NCBI RefSeq assembly: GCF_015356865.1 | Contig: NZ_JAAFZA010000016.1 | Location: 1 to 64,000, forward strand | Direction of reading: 5' to 3' | Length of the DNA stretch: 64,000 bases | Source of the DNA: Catenulispora pinisilvae | Lineage (GTDB): Bacteria > Actinomycetota > Actinomycetes > Streptomycetales > Catenulisporaceae | Shown: piece by piece, positions 11,086 to 23,869 of the stretch | How the letters are laid out: each line of letters opens with the position of its first letter | How positions within the stretch are numbered: the first letter of the stretch is position 1 | The notes under the pieces: generated by a model | Told to the model about the DNA's origin: nothing | Databases searched by the model: none | The model's input: only the letters and a program-made list of their open reading frames with translations | Program-made: the position numbers and the translations under genes

Positions 11086-11389
11086 CGGGCGCTCCGTAGC
11101 GTGGTCGGGGTCAAAGCGTGACCGGGCATCAACGTTCGGTTCCTTCGGCTTCCATCGCGATCCGCACCAGCGCCTCGGCGTCCAGCGAGTCGATGAGCCC
11201 GGCGTCGGCCTCCGGTTCGGCCGCCGCCACCGCCAGGACCGCCTCGTCCCGGACGTCGGCCAGCCCGAGCAACGGCTCCAGCAGCCCGGCGTCCCGGAGC
11301 CGGGCCAGCGGGACCGCGGCCAGGATCGCCCGCAGCCTGGACTCCACGTCGGCGTCGGCGTCGGCGGCCTGGGCGGCCACCTCGTCGGG
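11000..11389 (-). other. Docking pair PKS-D tail / PKS-E head, different class
   Basis: The PKS-D tail (about 11389-11132) has a long Ala/Asp-rich stretch, [20 protein letters not shown], and ends [20 protein letters not shown]. The PKS-E head (11085-11000) reads [20 protein letters not shown]. The [16 protein letters not shown] head and LVRIAM-type tail are a familiar matching pair in actinobacterial PKSs, and differ from the LRDYLK / DEIFDF pairs at the other three junctions. Confidence 0.82.
11086..11128 (-). promoter_or_regulatory. PKS-D/PKS-E intergenic gap with GGAG ribosome binding site
   Basis: In this 43-bp gap, GGAG (11092-11095) lies 6 nt before the ATG at 11085, the best-placed Shine-Dalgarno of the four junctions. 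It favours 11085 over the in-frame ATG at 11079. No hairpin terminator is evident. Confidence 0.7.
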
Positions 11390-14300
11390 CCGCAGGCGCT
11401 CGGACAGATGCGCGGCCAGCGCCGCCGGAGTCGGGTAGTCGAAGACCACGGTCGCCGCCAGGCGCAGCCCGGTGGCCCCGCCGAGCCGGTTGCGGAGCTC
11501 GACGGCCGCCAGCGAGTCGAAGCCGAGTTCCTTGAAGGTCCGGTCCGCCGGAGCCGAGTCCGCCGAGGTGTATCCGAGGACCGCGGCGGTGTAGGCGCGG
11601 ACCATGTCGGTCAGAGCCCGGTCACGTTCCTGCGGCGCCAGCCCGGCCAGCCGGGACTGTACCGAGTCCCCGCCGGCCGCCGCCGCGCCGGCGGCCTTCG
11701 GCCGGGCCGCGCCGGCCAGACCCCGCCACAACGCCGGGACCTGCTCGCCGCGGGCCGCGCGGGCCCGCACGCCGGGCAGGTCGAGCAGCGCCGGGACCAG
11801 CATCGCCTCGTCCCGGCCCAGGGCGGCCTCCAGCAGCGCCAGACCGTCCTCGGCGGTCAGGGCGTCGCCGCCGTCCCGGCTGATGCGGGACTTCTGGTCG
11901 CCGCCCAGGTGCCCGGTCATGGTGCTGGCTTCGGACCACAGGCCCCAGGCCAGGGCAGTGGCCGGGAGTCCGGCGGACTGGCGGTGCGCGGCCAGAGCGT
12001 CCAGGAACGCGTTGGCCGCGGCGTAGTTCGCCTGCCCGGCGCCGCCGAAGGTCGCCGCGGCCGAGGAGAACAGGACGAAGGCGTCCAGATCGCGGTCGGC
12101 GGTCAGATCGTGCAGGTGCCACGCCGCGTCGGCCTTGGGCCGCATCACGGTGTCCACCCGCTCGGCGGTCATGGACGTGAACACACCGTCGTCCAGGACT
12201 CCGACCGAGTGGAACACCGAGGACACCGGCACCGAGGCCAGCAGTCCGGCCAGCGCCTCCCGGTCGGCGGCGTCGCAGGACACGACCCGGACCCCGGCCC
12301 CGGAGCCGGCCAGGTCCGCGGCCAGCGCCGGCACGCCGCCGGCCACCGGGCCGGAGCGGCCGGTCAGCACCACCTGGCCGGCCCGGCCGGTCTGGGCCAG
12401 ATGCCGGGCGACCCGGCCGCCGATCATGCCGGTACCGCCGGTGACCAGGACCGTGCCCGCGGCCCGCGGCTTGCGCGGAAGGGTCAGCACCACCTTGCCG
12501 ATGTGCTTGGCCTGGCTCATGAACCGGAAGGCGTCGCTGATCCGGCGGACGTCCCAGCACTGGACCGGCATGCCGGTGAACACGCCGTCCTCGATCAGGG
12601 CCCTGACCTCGGTCATGATCTCGCCCAGCCGGTCCAGGCCGGCTTCGCCGGTCTCGAACATCTGGTAGCGCACGCCCGGATGGCCGGCCGCGACCTGCTC
12701 GGGGTCGCGGGCGTCGGTCTTGCCCATCTCGATGAAGACGCCGCCGCGCGGCAGCAGCCGCAGCGAGGCGTCGGTCAGCTCGCCGGCCAGCGCGTTCAGG
12801 ACGATGTCCATACCCTGATCCGCGGTGACGGCGGCGAACTTCTGCTCGAAGCCGGCGTCGCGGGAGGAGGCGATGTGGTCCTCATCCAGGCCCATCGCGC
12901 GCAGCGTGTCCCACTTGCCGGGGCTGGCGGTGGCGAACACCTCCAGGCCCCGGTGCCGGGCGACCTGCACCGCCGCCGAGCCGACACCGCCGGTCGCGGC
13001 GTGGATCAGGATCCGCTGACCGGGCGCGGCCTGCGCCAGATCCAGCAGGCCGTACCAGGCCGTGGTGAACGCCACCGGTATCGCCGCGCCCTGAGCGAAC
13101 GACCAGCCCGAGGGCAGCGGCACCGTGGTGCGCGCGTCCACCACCGTGAACGGGCCGAACCCGCCGACGGCCGTGGCCATCACCCGGTCGCCGGGCACCA
13201 GTCCGGTCACGCCCGGGCCGACCTCGGCCACCACCCCGGCGACCTCGCTGCCCAGCAGGGCCTGGCCCGGGTACATGCCCAGGGTGATCAGGACGTCGCG
13301 GAAGTTCACCCCGGCGGTGCGGGTCGCGACCAGCACCTGACCGGGTTCCAGCGGGGTGGCCGGGACCGGGACGGCGGCCAGGCCGTCGAGCGTGCCAGCG
13401 CGGTCGACCTCGATCCGCCAGGGCGTGCCGTCGGTGGGGAGCCGGAGCCCGGCGGTGGGGCGGGTCAGGCGGCGGGCCAGGATGGCCTCGCCGCGGATGG
13501 CCAGCTCCGGCTCGCCGCAGGCCAGGGCGCAGGCCAGGAGATCAGAACCCTGGTCCGGGAGGTCCAGGAGGATGACCCGGTCGGGGTTCTCGGATTGGGC
13601 GGTGCGGACCAGGCCCCAGACCGCGCCGGCGCTCAGATCGGTGACGCTCTCGCCGGGGGCGGTGGCGACCGCACCGCGGGTCACGACGACCAGGCGGGAC
13701 GCCGCGAGTTCATCGGCGGCCAGCCATTGCTGGACCACGGCGAGCACATCGGATACCGCGCCGCGAGCGCAAGCCCCGGCCCCCGCCGCGCAACCGGCAT
13801 CGGCGTCGGCCCCCGTAGCGGCCAACACCAAGTCCGGAACCGGCTCACCGGCCCGCGCCGCCTCGACCAAGGCGGCCACATCCGCGAACACGGCATCGGC
13901 CCAAACCCCGGGGACGCCGGCCCCCAGCGCCGCGATCCGCCCGGCCGGCTCGCCGGCCGCGACCGGCGTCCAGCCGACCGCGTACAGGCCTTCGCGGACC
14001 ACCGGGTTCACAGTGTCCTGATCCGCCGCGGGGATCGCGCGCAGGGCCAGCGATTCCACCGACACCACCGGGGTGCCGCCGTGATCCGCGGCGATCAGGG
14101 TGAGGCCGCCGGAGCCGTCCGGAGTCAGCCGGACCCGCAGCGCGGCCGCGCCGATCGCGTGCAGGGTCACGCCGGTCCAGGCGAACGGCAGCCGCACCTC
14201 GCCCGGGCCGGACTCCGGCAGGACCAGACCGCCCAGGTGCAGGGCCGCGTCCAGCAGCGCCGGGTGCAGACCGAAGCTGGCGGCTTCATCAGCGACGATC

Positions 14301-17300
14301 TCCGGCAGGACCACTTCGGCGAACACTTCGCCGTCGCGGCGCCAGGCGGCGCGCAGGCCCTGGAAAGCCGGGCCGTAGTGATAGCCCTCTTCGGCCATGC
14401 GCTCGTACAGGCCGTCGACCGGCAGCGGTTCGGCGCCCCGGGGCGGCCACACCACCAGATCACCGACCTGGGTGCGCTCCGGCAACACGGTCAGCGTGCC
14501 GCTGGCGTTCCGGGTCCAGGGCGCGTCGGCGCCGCCGGCGACGGACCGGGTGTGGATCGTGACCGGACGCACTCCGTCGGCGTCGCCGCCGACCCTGACC
14601 TGGACCCGCATCGGTGAGCCGTCCGCCGGCAGCACCAGCGGTGCCTCCAGCGTCAGCTCCTCCAGCCGGCCGCAGCCGACCGCGTCGCCGGTGCGGACCG
14701 CCAGCTCGACGAACGCGGTGCCGGGCAGCAGGACGGTCCCGCCGATCGCGTGGTCGGCGAGCCAGGGCTGCGCCTGGGTCGACAGCCGCCCGGAGAGCAC
14801 CACGCTGTCTCCGGCCAGTTCCACCGACGCCAGCAGCAACGGGTGGCTCATCGCGCCGAGGCCGGCCTGCGCCAGATCCTTCGCGCCGGGCTTGGAGTTC
14901 GGCCAGAAGTGCTGGTGCTGGAAGGCGTAGGTGGGCAGGTCCACCCGGGTCCCGGAGCCCAGGACCGCGGCCCAGTCCACCCCGGCGCCGTGCACCCAGG
15001 CCCGGGCCAGCCCGTTCAGGGCGGTGGTCGCGGCATCGTGGTCGGGACGGAGCAAGGAGACGAACTCCCCGTCCGGCGCCGCCGCCGTGCCCAGGGCGGA
15101 CAACGTGCCGTCCGGGCCGATCTCCAGGAACAGGTCGATGTCCTGCCCGGCCATGGTGCTCACGGCGTCGGCGAACCGGACCGCGCCCCGGGCCTGGCCG
15201 GCCCAGTAGGCACCATCGCAGGACTCCACGACCGCCCCGGTGGCCGTGCTCACCCACGGAATCGTCGTGGCCTTCCAGCCCAGACCGTCAGCAGTCCGCG
15301 ACAGCTCGGCCAGCATCGGATCCATGCGGTGGGAGTGGAACGCGTGGCTGACCCGCAGCGACCGGACCCGCACCTCGCGCTCGGCGAACACCGCCGCGAC
15401 CGCGTTCACCGCGTCCTTCTCCCCGGAGATCACGGTCGCGGACGGACCGTTCACGGCGGCGATCCAGACGCCTTCGACCCCCTCCAGCGCCGCCAGCACC
15501 TCCGCTTCCGGCGCCGCGATCGAGGTCATCGCCCCGCCGGTCGGCAGGGCCTGCATCAACCGGCCCCGGGCAGCCACCAACGCCGCCGCGTCGGCCAAGG
15601 ACAACGCACCGGCCGCGTACGCCGCGGCGACCTCGCCCACCGAGTGACCGGCGACCGCCCAGGGCTTCACCCCGACCGCCGCCAGCATCGCGACCACACC
15701 GATCTGCAAGGCGAACAGAGCAGACTGCGCATAAACAGTCTGATTCGCCAGCTCCCCGGCATCGGCGGCGGTACCCAGCGCCACGTCCCGCACCGGCAGA
15801 CCGAGGTGGCCTTCCAGCAGCCCGCACGCCTGGTCGAAGGCTGCCGCGAACACCGGAGAGGCCGCATACAGCCCGGCCGCCATCCCAGCACGCTGCGAAC
15901 CCTGACCCGCGAACAGGAATCCCATCCGCTCGCCGCCGGTGACACCGCTGATCGCCGCGGCGGCGAACTGTCCGGTCGCCACCGAGGCCAGCGTCTGCGC
16001 GGACGTGTCCAGGACCACCGCGCGGTGCTCGAAGACCGACCGGGTGGTGGCCAGCGACCACGCGACGTCCCGCGCCTGGATCTCCGGGTGTGCCAGCACG
16101 AACTCGCGCAGCCGGCCGGCCTGTGAGCACAGGGCTTCCTCGGTCCGCCCCGACACCGGCCAGCCGAGGGCACCGACCAGAACGGGACCGGCGGCATCGG
16201 CGGGACCGGCGGCACCGGCCGCCGGTTCCGGTCGCTCCGCCCCGGTCTGCGTCCCCGGCTCGGCCGGCGGCTCAGCCAGGATCACGTGCGCGTTCGTGCC
16301 GCTGATCGCGAACGAGGACACCCCGGCCCGCCGGACCCGGTCCGGGCCGGCCGGCCAGGCCGCCGGCTCCGTCAGCAGCTTGATGTCCCCGGCGGTCCAG
16401 TCCACCTTGGACGAGGGCCGGTCCACGTGCAGCGTCCGGGGCAGCCGCTCGTGCTGCATGGCCAGCACCATCTTCATGACCCCGGCCACGCCGGCGGCCC
16501 ACTGGGTGTGGCCGAAGTTCGACTTGATCGAGCCCAGCCACAGCGGCCGGCCCTCGGGCCGGTCCTGGCCGTAGGTCGCCAGCAGCGCCCCGGCCTCGAT
16601 CGGGTCGCCGAGTGTGGTGCCGGTGCCGTGGCCCTCCACCACATCGACGTCGGTACCGCGCAGACCGGCGCCGGCCAGCGCCGTCTTGATCACCCGCTGC
16701 TGCGAGGGACCGTTCGGGGCGGTCAGGCCGTTGGAGGCGCCGTCCTGGTTCACCGCGCTGCCGGCGAGTACCGCCAGCACCGGGTGGCCGTTGCGGCGCG
16801 CGTCGGAGAGCCGCTCCAGCACGACCACGCCGACGCCCTCGCTCCAGTTGGCGCCGTCGGCGCTGTCGGAGTACGCCTTGCTGCGGCCGTCGTGCGCCAG
16901 CCCCTGCTGACGGGAGAAGTCGACGAACCGCTCCAGGGTCGCCATCACCGTCACCCCGCCGGCCAGGGCCAGCGAGCACTCCCGGGCCCGCAGGGACTGC
17001 GCCGCCAGGTGCATGCCGACCAGCGAGGAGGAGCACGCCGTCTCGATGGTCATCGCCGGGCCCTCCAGCCCGAAGGTGTAGGAGAGCCGGCCGGAGGCGA
17101 CGCTGGCGGTGGTGCCGATCATCAGGTAGCCCTCGGCACCCTCGTCGATGGCCAGGCCCGGGCCGTAGCCGGAGATCGCGGCGCCGACGAAGACGCCGGT
17201 GTCCGTGCCCCGCAGCGCCACCGGGTCGATGCCGGCCCGCTCGAACGCCTCCCACGACGTCTCCAGCAACAGCCGCTGCTGCGGGTCCATCGCCACCGCC

Positions 17301-20300
17301 TCGCGCGGGCCGATGCCGAAGAATCCGGGGTCGAACTCACCGGCCTCGTACAGGAACCCGCCCTCGTTGACGTAGGAGGTGCCGGCCCGCCCGGACGGGT
17401 CGTAGATCCCGTCGATGTTCCAGCCCCGGTCGGTCGGGAACTCCCCGATGCAGTCCCGGCCGGTGTCGAGCACCTCCCACAGGTCCTCGGGGCTGCCGAT
17501 GCCGCCGGGGAAGCGGCAGCTCATCCCGACGATCACGATGGGGTCCTGGGCCGCCGCGCCGGACCCGCCGGCCGACGGTGCGCCGGCCGCGGGGTCCGCG
17601 ATCCCCGCGAACAGTTCGCTGTCCAGGTGCGCGGCCAACAGGGCCGGCGTCGGGTAGTCGAAGATCAGGGTCGAGGACAGCCGCAGCCCGGTGGCCCCGT
17701 TGATCCGGTTGCGCAGGTCCACCGCGGTCAGCGAGTCGAAGCCGAGGTCCTTGAACGCCCGCTGGGCGTCCACCGCGCCGGTCGAGGCGTGGCCGAGCAC
17801 CGCGGCCGCGCTGGCCTGGACCAGGTCGACCAGGGCGTGGGCGCGGTCGTCGGCGGGCAGGGTGCCCAGCCGGTCCCGCAGCGAACCGCCGGCGCCGCCG
17901 GCCGCCGGCGCGGCCGCGGCGGACGGCCGGGCCGAGATGCCGACCAGGGTGCGCCACAGGGCCGGGACCGCCTCGCCGCGCGCCGCCGCCGCCCGCTGGC
18001 CGGCGACGTCGAGCAGGGCCGGGACCAGCACCGCCTCGTCCCGGGCCAGCGCGGCGTCGAACAGCGCCAGACCGTCGGCGGCCGGGAGCGCGGCCATGCC
18101 GCGGGCGGCCCGGGTGCGCTGGCCCTCGTCCAGGGTGCCGCCCATGCCGCCGGTGGCCCACAGGCCCCACTGGAGCGCGACCGCCGGGAGTCCGGCGGCC
18201 CTGCGGTGCGCGGCCAGACCGTCCAGGAAGGCGTTGCCCGCGGCGTAGTTGCCCTGGCCCGCACCGCCGAACAGGGCGGAGGCCGAGGAGTACAGGACGA
18301 ACGCCGACAGGTCGCGGTCGGCGGTCAGCCGGTGCAGGTTCCAGGCCGCGTCGGCCTTGGGGCGCAGGGCGGCGGCGATCCGCTCGGGGGTGAGCGAGGT
18401 GAGCACGCCGTCGTCCAGGACACCGGCGGCGTGGACGACCACTGACAGCGGGCGGTCCGCCGGGATCGTCCCGGCCAGCGCGGCCAGGGCGTCGTATTCG
18501 GCGGCGTCGCAGGACACCACCCGGGTGTCGGCGCCGGACTGCGCCAGGTCGGCGGCCAGCGCCGCGACCCCGGCGGCGGCCGGGCCGGAGCGGCCGGCCA
18601 GGATGACGTTCCCGGCGCGGCCGGTCCGCACCAGATGCCGGGCCGCCAGCCCGGCCAGCGTCCCGGTGCCGCCGGTGACCAGCGCGGTACCGGCGGCCGG
18701 GGCGGGCACCGGGATGGTCAGCACGATCTTGCCGATGTGCTTGGCCTGGCTCATGAACCGCAGGGCGTCGCCGATCCGGCGCACGTCCCAGCACCGGATC
18801 GGCGCGGCGGTGAACACCCCGTCCTCGATCAGGGTCCTGACCTCGGTCAGCATCTCGCCCAGCCGGTCCGGGCCCGCCGTCTCGCTGGTGGCGAAGGTGC
18901 GGTAGCGCACGCCCGGGTGGGCGGCGGCGATCTGGTCGGGATCGCGGGCGTCGGTCTTGCCCATCTCGATGAAGGCCCCGCCGCGCGGCAGCAGCCGCAG
19001 TGAGGCGTCGGTCAGCTCGCCGGCCAGCGCGTTCAAGACGATGTCCATGCCCTGATCCGCGGTGACGGCGGCGAACTTCTCCTCGAAGCCGGCGTCCCGG
19101 GAGGAGGCGATGTGGTCCTCATCCAGGCCCATCGCGCGCAACGCGCCCCACTTGGCCGGGCTGGCGGTGGCGAACACCTCCAGGCCCAGATGTCGGGCGA
19201 CCTGTACCGCCGCCGAGCCGACACCGCCGGTCGCGGCGTGGATCAGGATCCGCTGACCGGGCGCGGCCTGGGCCAGATCGACCAGGCCGTACCAGGCCGT
19301 CGTGAACGCCACCGGTATCGCCGCACCCCGGGCGAAGGACCAGCCGGTCGGCAGCGGCACCGCGGTCCGCGCGTCCACGACCGTGAACGGGCCGAAGCCG
19401 CCGCCGGCCATCGCCATCACCCGGTCGCCGGGCGACAGGTGCCGAACCCCGGGACCGACCTCGGCCACCACCCCGGCGACCTCGTTGCCCAGCAACGGCT
19501 CCCCCGGATACATCCCCAGGGCGGTCAGCACGTCGCGGAAGTTCACACCGGCGGCGCGGACCGCGATCCGGACCTGCCCCGGACCAAGCGGGTCCAGCGC
19601 CTCCGGATACTCCACGAAGGCCACGCCGTCCAGGGTGCCGGCGCGCGCGACCTCGGCCCGCCAGGGACCGGCCGGCAGGGCCAGCGGCGGGGCCGGACGG
19701 ACCAGGCGGCGGGCCAGGACGGCCCCGGCGCGGACCGCCAATTCCGGCTCGCCGCAGGCCAGGGCGCCGGGCAGCAGGTCAGAACCCTGGCCCGGGACGT
19801 CCAGCAGGACGAAGCGGTCGGGGTTCTCGGTCTGCGCGGTGCGAATCAGGCCCCAGACAGCGGCGCCGGAAAGATCGGCCACGTCCTCCCCGGAGGTGGA
19901 GATCGCCCCGCGAGTCAGCACCACCAGGCGGGCCGCCGCCAACTCCTCGGCGGCCAGCCACTGCCGCACCACGGCGAGGACGTCGCAGACGGCATCGCGA
20001 GCGCGAGCCGCGGTGTCCTTCGCGATCGCGGTCGCCGAAGACGAACCAGCAGGGGCACCCACCGCGAGCAACACCTGGTCCGGAACCGGCTCACCGGCCC
20101 GCACCGCCTGGGCCAAAGCCGCCACATCGGCGAACGCGCCGTCCACCGGCAGCCCGGTGAGGTCCCCGCCGCCCAGCGCCACGATCCGCCCGGCCGGCTC
20201 GCCGGCCGGCACCGGGGTCCAGTCCACCGCGAACAGCCCGTCGCGCACCACGGCCCCGCCGCCGTGCCCGGCCGTGATCGCCCGCATCACCAGCGAGTCG

Positions 20301-23300
20301 ACCGAGATCACCGGGGCGCCCCGGCCGTCGACGGCGGTCAGGGTCAGGCCGCCGCCCCCGTCCGGGGCCAGGCGGACTCGCAGCTGCGAGGCGCCGGAGG
20401 CGTGCAGGCCGACCCCGCGCCAGGCGAACGGCAGCGGGATCTCGCCGGGGCGCCCGGCCGGCAGCACCAGGCCGGAGACGTGCAGTGCGGCGTCCAGCAG
20501 CGCCGGGTGCAGGCCGAACCAGCCGGCCTCGGAGGCCGCCTGGTCCGGCAGCCGCACCTCGGCGAACACCTCCTCGCCCCGGCGCCAGGCCGCGTGCAGG
20601 CCCTGGAACGCCGGGCCGTAGCCGTTGCCGCCGGCGGCCATCCGCTCGTACCAGCCGTCCAGATCGACCGGGGTGGCCTCGGCCGGCGGCCAGAGCGCCA
20701 GGTCCCCGGCCGCCATCGCGCCGCCGCCGGGCGCCAGCGTCCCGCTGGCGTGCCGGGTCCACGGCGCGTCCAGAGCCGGGCGGGCGTGGATCCACACCGG
20801 GCGCAGGCCGTCCTCGGCGGCGCCCACGGTCACCTGGACCTGGGTCAGCGGGCCGTCGTCGGCCAGGATCAGCGGCGCTTCCAGGGTGAGCTCGTCGACC
20901 CACCCGCAGCCGACCGCCTCGCCGGCCCGGACCGCCATCTCCACGAACGCGGTGCCGGGCAGGATCACCGTCCCGCCGACCGCGTGGTCGGCCAGCCAGG
21001 GCTGCACCCGGGGCGAGAGCCGGCCGGTGAGCACCACGCCGCCGGCGCCGGCCAGTTCCACCGACGCCAGCAGCAGCGGGTGGCCCATGGCGTTCAGGCC
21101 CGAGGCGGCCATGTCCGCCTCGCCGAGCACACCGGTGGGCCAGAACCGCTGACGCTGGAAGGCGTAGGTGGGCAGCTCCACCCGGTTCCCGGAGCCCAGG
21201 ACCGCGGCCCAGTCCACCCCGGCGCCGTGCACCCAGGCCCGGGCCAGCCCGGTCACGGTCGTGGTCGCGGCGTCGTGGTCGGGACGGAGCAAGGAGACGA
21301 ACTCGGCGTCCGGCACGGCTCCGGCGCCGAGGGCCGACAGCGTGCCGTCCGGGCCGATCTCGACGAACAGGTCGATGTCCAGACCGGCCATGGTGCTCAC
21401 GGCATCGGCGAACCGGACCGCGCCCCGGGCCTGACCGGCCCAATAGGCACCATCGCAGGACTCCACGACCGCCCCGGTGGCCGTGCTCACCCACGGAACC
21501 TGGGTCCCGGCGAAGCCGATGGCTCCGGCGACCTGCGTCAGCTCGGCCAGCATCGGGTCCATCCGATGGGAGTGGAACGCGTGGCTGACCCGCAGCGAGC
21601 GGACCCGGGTGCCCCGGTCGGCGAACACCGCCGCGACCGCGTCCACCGCGTCCTTCTCCCCGGAGACCACGGTCGCCGACGGACCGTTCACCGCGGCGAT
21701 GTGAACGCCTTCAACGCCGTCAAGCGCCGCCAGGACCTCCGCTTCCGGCGCCGCGATCGACGTCATGGCGCCACCGGTGGGCAGCGCCTGCATCAGCCGG
21801 CCCCGAGCCGCCACCAACGCACACGCCTGGGCCAACGGGAGCGCCCCGACCGCATGAGCGGCCGCGACCTCGCCCACCGAGTGCCCCGCCACGGCGGCCG
21901 GCGCGACCCCCACCGCTGCCAGCATCGCCACCACGCCGACCTGCAAGGCGAACAAGGCAGACTGCGCATAAACAGTCTGATTCGCCAACTCCCCGGCATC
22001 GGCGGCCGTGCCGAGTGCCACATCACGCACCGGCAGAGCGAGATGACCCTCGATCAGAGCGCAAGCCTCATCGAAAGCCGCCGCGAACACCGGCGAGGCC
22101 GCATACAGACCCGCGGCCATCCCAGCCCGCTGCGAACCTTGACCCGCGAAGAGGAAGCCCACCCGGGTGCCGGTCCGCGCCACACCGCTCACGGTGTGCT
22201 CGGCCGGCGTGCCGTCCTGGAGCGCGGCCAGTTCCCGCACCGCGTCGGCCGCGCTGTCCGCAGCGCCGAGCACCACCGCCCGGTTCTCGAACACCGACCG
22301 GGTGGTGGCCGCCGACCACGCCACATCGGCCAGCGCGGGCCCGGCTTCGCCGTCCAGCAGTTCGCGCAGTCCGGCGGCCTGACCACTGAGCGCCTCCGGG
22401 CCCCGGGCGGACAGCACCAGCGGCACCACACCGGTCAACGGCGCCGGGGCCGGCCCCTGGTCAGTCAGTTCCTCAGCACTGTGAGCCGGCACCGATGCGG
22501 GCGGCTCCTCGACGATCACGTGCGCGTTCGTCCCGCTGATCCCGAACGCCGAGACCCCGGCCCGGCGCGGCCGGTCGCCGGCCGGCCAGGACTGCGCCCG
22601 GGTCAGCAGCTCGATCTCCCCGGTCGCCCATTCCACCTGGCCCGAGGGCCGGTCCACGTGCAGGGTGCGGGGCATGACGCCGTGCTGCATGGCGAGCACG
22701 ACCTTGATGACCCCGGCGGCCCCGGCCGCGGCCTGGGTGTGGCCGAAGTTCGACTTCACCGAGCCCAGCCGCAGCGGCCGGCCCTCGGGCCGGTCCTGGC
22801 CGTAGGTCGCCAGCAGCGCCCCGGCCTCGATCGGGTCGCCGAGCCGGGTCCCGGTGCCGTGCCCCTCCACCATGTCCACGTCCGAGGGGGTGAGCCCGGC
22901 CCCGGCCAGCGCGGCGCGGATCACCCGCTGCTGGGCCGGGCCGTTCGGGGCGGTCAGACCGTTCGAGGCGCCGTCGCCGTTGGTGGCGCTGCCGGTGATC
23001 ACGGCCAGCACCGGGTGTCCCCGGCGGCGCGCGTCGGAGAGCCGCTCCAACAGGAGCACGCCGGCGCCTTCGCTCCAGCCGGTGCCGTCGGCGGCCTCGG
23101 CATAGGGCTTGCACCGGCCGTCGGCGGCCAGCCCCTGCTGCCGGGAGAAGTCGACGAAGGTGCCGGGGCGCGGCATCACCGTGACCCCGCCGGCCAGCGC
23201 CATCGAGCACTCGCCCGAGCGCAGCGCCTTGGCCGCCAGGTGCATCGCGACCAGCGAGGAGGAGCAGGCCGTGTCGATCGTCACCGACGGCCCTTCCAAG

Positions 23301-23869
23301 CCCAGGGTGTAGGCGACGCGGCCGGAGATGATGCTGGTGGCGCTGCCGGTGATCTGGTAGCCGGAGGCCTCCTCGGAGGTCACCTCGTAGCCCGAGGCGC
23401 CGGCGCCGACGAACACCCCGGTCGCGCTGCCGCGCATGGCCGCCGGGTCGATCCCGGCGTTCTCGAAGGCCTCCCAGGAGATCTCCAGCAGCAGCCGCTG
23501 CTGCGGGTCCATGGCCAGCGCCTCGCGCGGGCTGATCCCGAAGAACCCCGGGTCGAAGGCCGCCACCTCGTCCAGGAAGCCGCCCTCGGCCACGTAGGAG
23601 GTGCCGCTGTGGTCCGGGTCCGGGTCGTAGATCTGGCTCAGGTCCCAGCCGCGGTCGGTCGGGAACGGCCCGATGGCATCGCCCCCGCGTTCCAGCAGCC
23701 GCCACAGGTCACGCGGAGCGCGGATCCCGCCGGGAAACCGGCACCCCATGGCCACGATCGCCAGCGGCTCGGAGTCACCGGCCTCGATCCGGCGCAGGCG
23801 CTTGCGGGTCTCCTGAAGTTCGGCGGCAGTTCTCTTCAAGTACTCGAAGAGCTTGTCCTGATTCTCCAT
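11129..23869 (-). CDS. Type I modular polyketide synthase PKS-D, two fully reducing malonyl modules
   Basis: This is a bimodular PKS of about 4,246 aa whose two modules, M9 and M10, each contain KS-AT-DH-ER-KR-ACP. Both ATs carry GHSVG and HAFH, the malonyl-CoA signature. All reductive domains keep their motifs, so each cycle should add an unbranched, fully saturated C2 unit. The N-terminus ([18 protein letters not shown]) is a coiled-coil docking head matching the PKS-C tail. The C-terminus ends in a long Ala/Asp-rich segment and [17 protein letters not shown], a different docking class that fits PKS-E. Two starts are possible: an ATG at 23884 overlapping the PKS-C TAA stop, and the ATG at 23869. 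I prefer 23869 because GGGAGA lies 7 nt upstream and docking heads usually begin with this Met. The gap to PKS-C is then 14 bp, so translation is probably coupled. Confidence 0.96.
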   Translation of the reverse strand: MENQDKLFEYLKRTAAELQETRKRLRRIEAGDSEPLAIVAMGCRFPGGIRAPRDLWRLLERGGDAIGPFPTDRGWDLSQIYDPDPDHSGTSYVAEGGFLDEVAAFDPGFFGISPREALAMDPQQRLLLEISWEAFENAGIDPAAMRGSATGVFVGAGASGYEVTSEEASGYQITGSATSIISGRVAYTLGLEGPSVTIDTACSSSLVAMHLAAKALRSGECSMALAGGVTVMPRPGTFVDFSRQQGLAADGRCKPYAEAADGTGWSEGAGVLLLERLSDARRRGHPVLAVITGSATNGDGASNGLTAPNGPAQQRVIRAALAGAGLTPSDVDMVEGHGTGTRLGDPIEAGALLATYGQDRPEGRPLRLGSVKSNFGHTQAAAGAAGVIKVVLAMQHGVMPRTLHVDRPSGQVEWATGEIELLTRAQSWPAGDRPRRAGVSAFGISGTNAHVIVEEPPASVPAHSAEELTDQGPAPAPLTGVVPLVLSARGPEALSGQAAGLRELLDGEAGPALADVAWSAATTRSVFENRAVVLGAADSAADAVRELAALQDGTPAEHTVSGVARTGTRVGFLFAGQGSQRAGMAAGLYAASPVFAAAFDEACALIEGHLALPVRDVALGTAADAGELANQTVYAQSALFALQVGVVAMLAAVGVAPAAVAGHSVGEVAAAHAVGALPLAQACALVAARGRLMQALPTGGAMTSIAAPEAEVLAALDGVEGVHIAAVNGPSATVVSGEKDAVDAVAAVFADRGTRVRSLRVSHAFHSHRMDPMLAELTQVAGAIGFAGTQVPWVSTATGAVVESCDGAYWAGQARGAVRFADAVSTMAGLDIDLFVEIGPDGTLSALGAGAVPDAEFVSLLRPDHDAATTTVTGLARAWVHGAGVDWAAVLGSGNRVELPTYAFQRQRFWPTGVLGEADMAASGLNAMGHPLLLASVELAGAGGVVLTGRLSPRVQPWLADHAVGGTVILPGTAFVEMAVRAGEAVGCGWVDELTLEAPLILADDGPLTQVQVTVGAAEDGLRPVWIHARPALDAPWTRHASGTLAPGGGAMAAGDLALWPPAEATPVDLDGWYERMAAGGNGYGPAFQGLHAAWRRGEEVFAEVRLPDQAASEAGWFGLHPALLDAALHVSGLVLPAGRPGEIPLPFAWRGVGLHASGASQLRVRLAPDGGGGLTLTAVDGRGAPVISVDSLVMRAITAGHGGGAVVRDGLFAVDWTPVPAGEPAGRIVALGGGDLTGLPVDGAFADVAALAQAVRAGEPVPDQVLLAVGAPAGSSSATAIAKDTAARARDAVCDVLAVVRQWLAAEELAAARLVVLTRGAISTSGEDVADLSGAAVWGLIRTAQTENPDRFVLLDVPGQGSDLLPGALACGEPELAVRAGAVLARRLVRPAPPLALPAGPWRAEVARAGTLDGVAFVEYPEALDPLGPGQVRIAVRAAGVNFRDVLTALGMYPGEPLLGNEVAGVVAEVGPGVRHLSPGDRVMAMAGGGFGPFTVVDARTAVPLPTGWSFARGAAIPVAFTTAWYGLVDLAQAAPGQRILIHAATGGVGSAAVQVARHLGLEVFATASPAKWGALRAMGLDEDHIASSRDAGFEEKFAAVTADQGMDIVLNALAGELTDASLRLLPRGGAFIEMGKTDARDPDQIAAAHPGVRYRTFATSETAGPDRLGEMLTEVRTLIEDGVFTAAPIRCWDVRRIGDALRFMSQAKHIGKIVLTIPVPAPAAGTALVTGGTGTLAGLAARHLVRTGRAGNVILAGRSGPAAAGVAALAADLAQSGADTRVVSCDAAEYDALAALAGTIPADRPLSVVVHAAGVLDDGVLTSLTPERIAAALRPKADAAWNLHRLTADRDLSAFVLYSSASALFGGAGQGNYAAGNAFLDGLAAHRRAAGLPAVALQWGLWATGGMGGTLDEGQRTRAARGMAALPAADGLALFDAALARDEAVLVPALLDVAGQRAAAARGEAVPALWRTLVGISARPSAAAAPAAGGAGGSLRDRLGTLPADDRAHALVDLVQASAAAVLGHASTGAVDAQRAFKDLGFDSLTAVDLRNRINGATGLRLSSTLIFDYPTPALLAAHLDSELFAGIADPAAGAPSAGGSGAAAQDPIVIVGMSCRFPGGIGSPEDLWEVLDTGRDCIGEFPTDRGWNIDGIYDPSGRAGTSYVNEGGFLYEAGEFDPGFFGIGPREAVAMDPQQRLLLETSWEAFERAGIDPVALRGTDTGVFVGAAISGYGPGLAIDEGAEGYLMIGTTASVASGRLSYTFGLEGPAMTIETACSSSLVGMHLAAQSLRARECSLALAGGVTVMATLERFVDFSRQQGLAHDGRSKAYSDSADGANWSEGVGVVVLERLSDARRNGHPVLAVLAGSAVNQDGASNGLTAPNGPSQQRVIKTALAGAGLRGTDVDVVEGHGTGTTLGDPIEAGALLATYGQDRPEGRPLWLGSIKSNFGHTQWAAGVAGVMKMVLAMQHERLPRTLHVDRPSSKVDWTAGDIKLLTEPAAWPAGPDRVRRAGVSSFAISGTNAHVILAEPPAEPGTQTGAERPEPAAGAAGPADAAGPVLVGALGWPVSGRTEEALCSQAGRLREFVLAHPEIQARDVAWSLATTRSVFEHRAVVLDTSAQTLASVATGQFAAAAISGVTGGERMGFLFAGQGSQRAGMAAGLYAASPVFAAAFDQACGLLEGHLGLPVRDVALGTAADAGELANQTVYAQSALFALQIGVVAMLAAVGVKPWAVAGHSVGEVAAAYAAGALSLADAAALVAARGRLMQALPTGGAMTSIAAPEAEVLAALEGVEGVWIAAVNGPSATVISGEKDAVNAVAAVFAEREVRVRSLRVSHAFHSHRMDPMLAELSRTADGLGWKATTIPWVSTATGAVVESCDGAYWAGQARGAVRFADAVSTMAGQDIDLFLEIGPDGTLSALGTAAAPDGEFVSLLRPDHDAATTALNGLARAWVHGAGVDWAAVLGSGTRVDLPTYAFQHQHFWPNSKPGAKDLAQAGLGAMSHPLLLASVELAGDSVVLSGRLSTQAQPWLADHAIGGTVLLPGTAFVELAVRTGDAVGCGRLEELTLEAPLVLPADGSPMRVQVRVGGDADGVRPVTIHTRSVAGGADAPWTRNASGTLTVLPERTQVGDLVVWPPRGAEPLPVDGLYERMAEEGYHYGPAFQGLRAAWRRDGEVFAEVVLPEIVADEAASFGLHPALLDAALHLGGLVLPESGPGEVRLPFAWTGVTLHAIGAAALRVRLTPDGSGGLTLIAADHGGTPVVSVESLALRAIPAADQDTVNPVVREGLYAVGWTPVAAGEPAGRIAALGAGVPGVWADAVFADVAALVEAARAGEPVPDLVLAATGADADAGCAAGAGACARGAVSDVLAVVQQWLAADELAASRLVVVTRGAVATAPGESVTDLSAGAVWGLVRTAQSENPDRVILLDLPDQGSDLLACALACGEPELAIRGEAILARRLTRPTAGLRLPTDGTPWRIEVDRAGTLDGLAAVPVPATPLEPGQVLVATRTAGVNFRDVLITLGMYPGQALLGSEVAGVVAEVGPGVTGLVPGDRVMATAVGGFGPFTVVDARTTVPLPSGWSFAQGAAIPVAFTTAWYGLLDLAQAAPGQRILIHAATGGVGSAAVQVARHRGLEVFATASPGKWDTLRAMGLDEDHIASSRDAGFEQKFAAVTADQGMDIVLNALAGELTDASLRLLPRGGVFIEMGKTDARDPEQVAAGHPGVRYQMFETGEAGLDRLGEIMTEVRALIEDGVFTGMPVQCWDVRRISDAFRFMSQAKHIGKVVLTLPRKPRAAGTVLVTGGTGMIGGRVARHLAQTGRAGQVVLTGRSGPVAGGVPALAADLAGSGAGVRVVSCDAADREALAGLLASVPVSSVFHSVGVLDDGVFTSMTAERVDTVMRPKADAAWHLHDLTADRDLDAFVLFSSAAATFGGAGQANYAAANAFLDALAAHRQSAGLPATALAWGLWSEASTMTGHLGGDQKSRISRDGGDALTAEDGLALLEAALGRDEAMLVPALLDLPGVRARAARGEQVPALWRGLAGAARPKAAGAAAAGGDSVQSRLAGLAPQERDRALTDMVRAYTAAVLGYTSADSAPADRTFKELGFDSLAAVELRNRLGGATGLRLAATVVFDYPTPAALAAHLSERLRPDEVAAQAADADADVESRLRAILAAVPLARLRDAGLLEPLLGLADVRDEAVLAVAAAEPEADAGLIDSLDAEALVRIAMEAEGTER
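11390..17545 (-). other. PKS module M10: KS-AT(malonyl)-DH-ER-KR-ACP
   Basis: KS about 17545-16260 with Cys at 17033-17035 ([14 protein letters not shown]), [12 protein letters not shown] and [13 protein letters not shown] about 15925-14890 with GHSVGE near 15640 and [11 protein letters not shown] near 15340, malonyl type. [13 protein letters not shown] near 14735 and [10 protein letters not shown] near 14255. ER about 13425-12480 (315 residues) with [14 protein letters not shown] near 13285 and [11 protein letters not shown] near 12990, intact. [16 protein letters not shown] near 12435, HSVGVLDDG near 12190, [13 protein letters not shown] near 12030. ACP near 11505 ([15 protein letters not shown]). 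Expected: unbranched saturated C2 unit. It closely resembles M9 in the AT and ER. Confidence 0.89.
14900..15925 (-). repeat. Malonyl-AT cassette present in four near-identical copies
   Basis: This AT (M10) recurs at about 21140-22165 (M9), 42150-43180 (M5) and 56200-57225 (M2). All share long identical protein stretches ([33 protein letters not shown]). At DNA level the plus-strand string ataaacagtctgattcgcc occurs in all four, near 15731, 21968, 42979 and 57025. It encodes NQTVYAQ with low-GC codons unusual for this DNA. The identity points to recent duplication or gene conversion. Confidence 0.85.
17610..23770 (-). other. PKS module M9: KS-AT(malonyl)-DH-ER-KR-ACP
   Basis: KS about 23770-22500 with Cys at 23264-23266, [12 protein letters not shown] and SNFGHTQ. 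AT about 22165-21130 with GHSVGE near 21880 and [11 protein letters not shown] near 21580, malonyl type. [13 protein letters not shown] near 20980 and [10 protein letters not shown] near 20505. ER about 19660-18712 (316 residues) with [14 protein letters not shown] near 19530 and [11 protein letters not shown] near 19230, intact. [16 protein letters not shown] near 18670, HAAGVLDDG near 18425, [13 protein letters not shown] near 18255. ACP near 17720 ([15 protein letters not shown]). Expected: unbranched saturated C2 unit. Confidence 0.89.
18720..19660 (-). repeat. ER cassette nearly identical in M8, M9 and M10
   Basis: The ER of M9 shares long identical stretches with M10 (12480-13425) and M8 (25250-26206): [19 protein letters not shown] and [10 protein letters not shown] are common to all three. 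The DNA around 12795-12860, 19035-19100 and 25570-25630 is nearly identical. The two PKS-E ER remnants are excluded from this similarity, which suggests they are older or escaped homogenisation. Confidence 0.8.
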
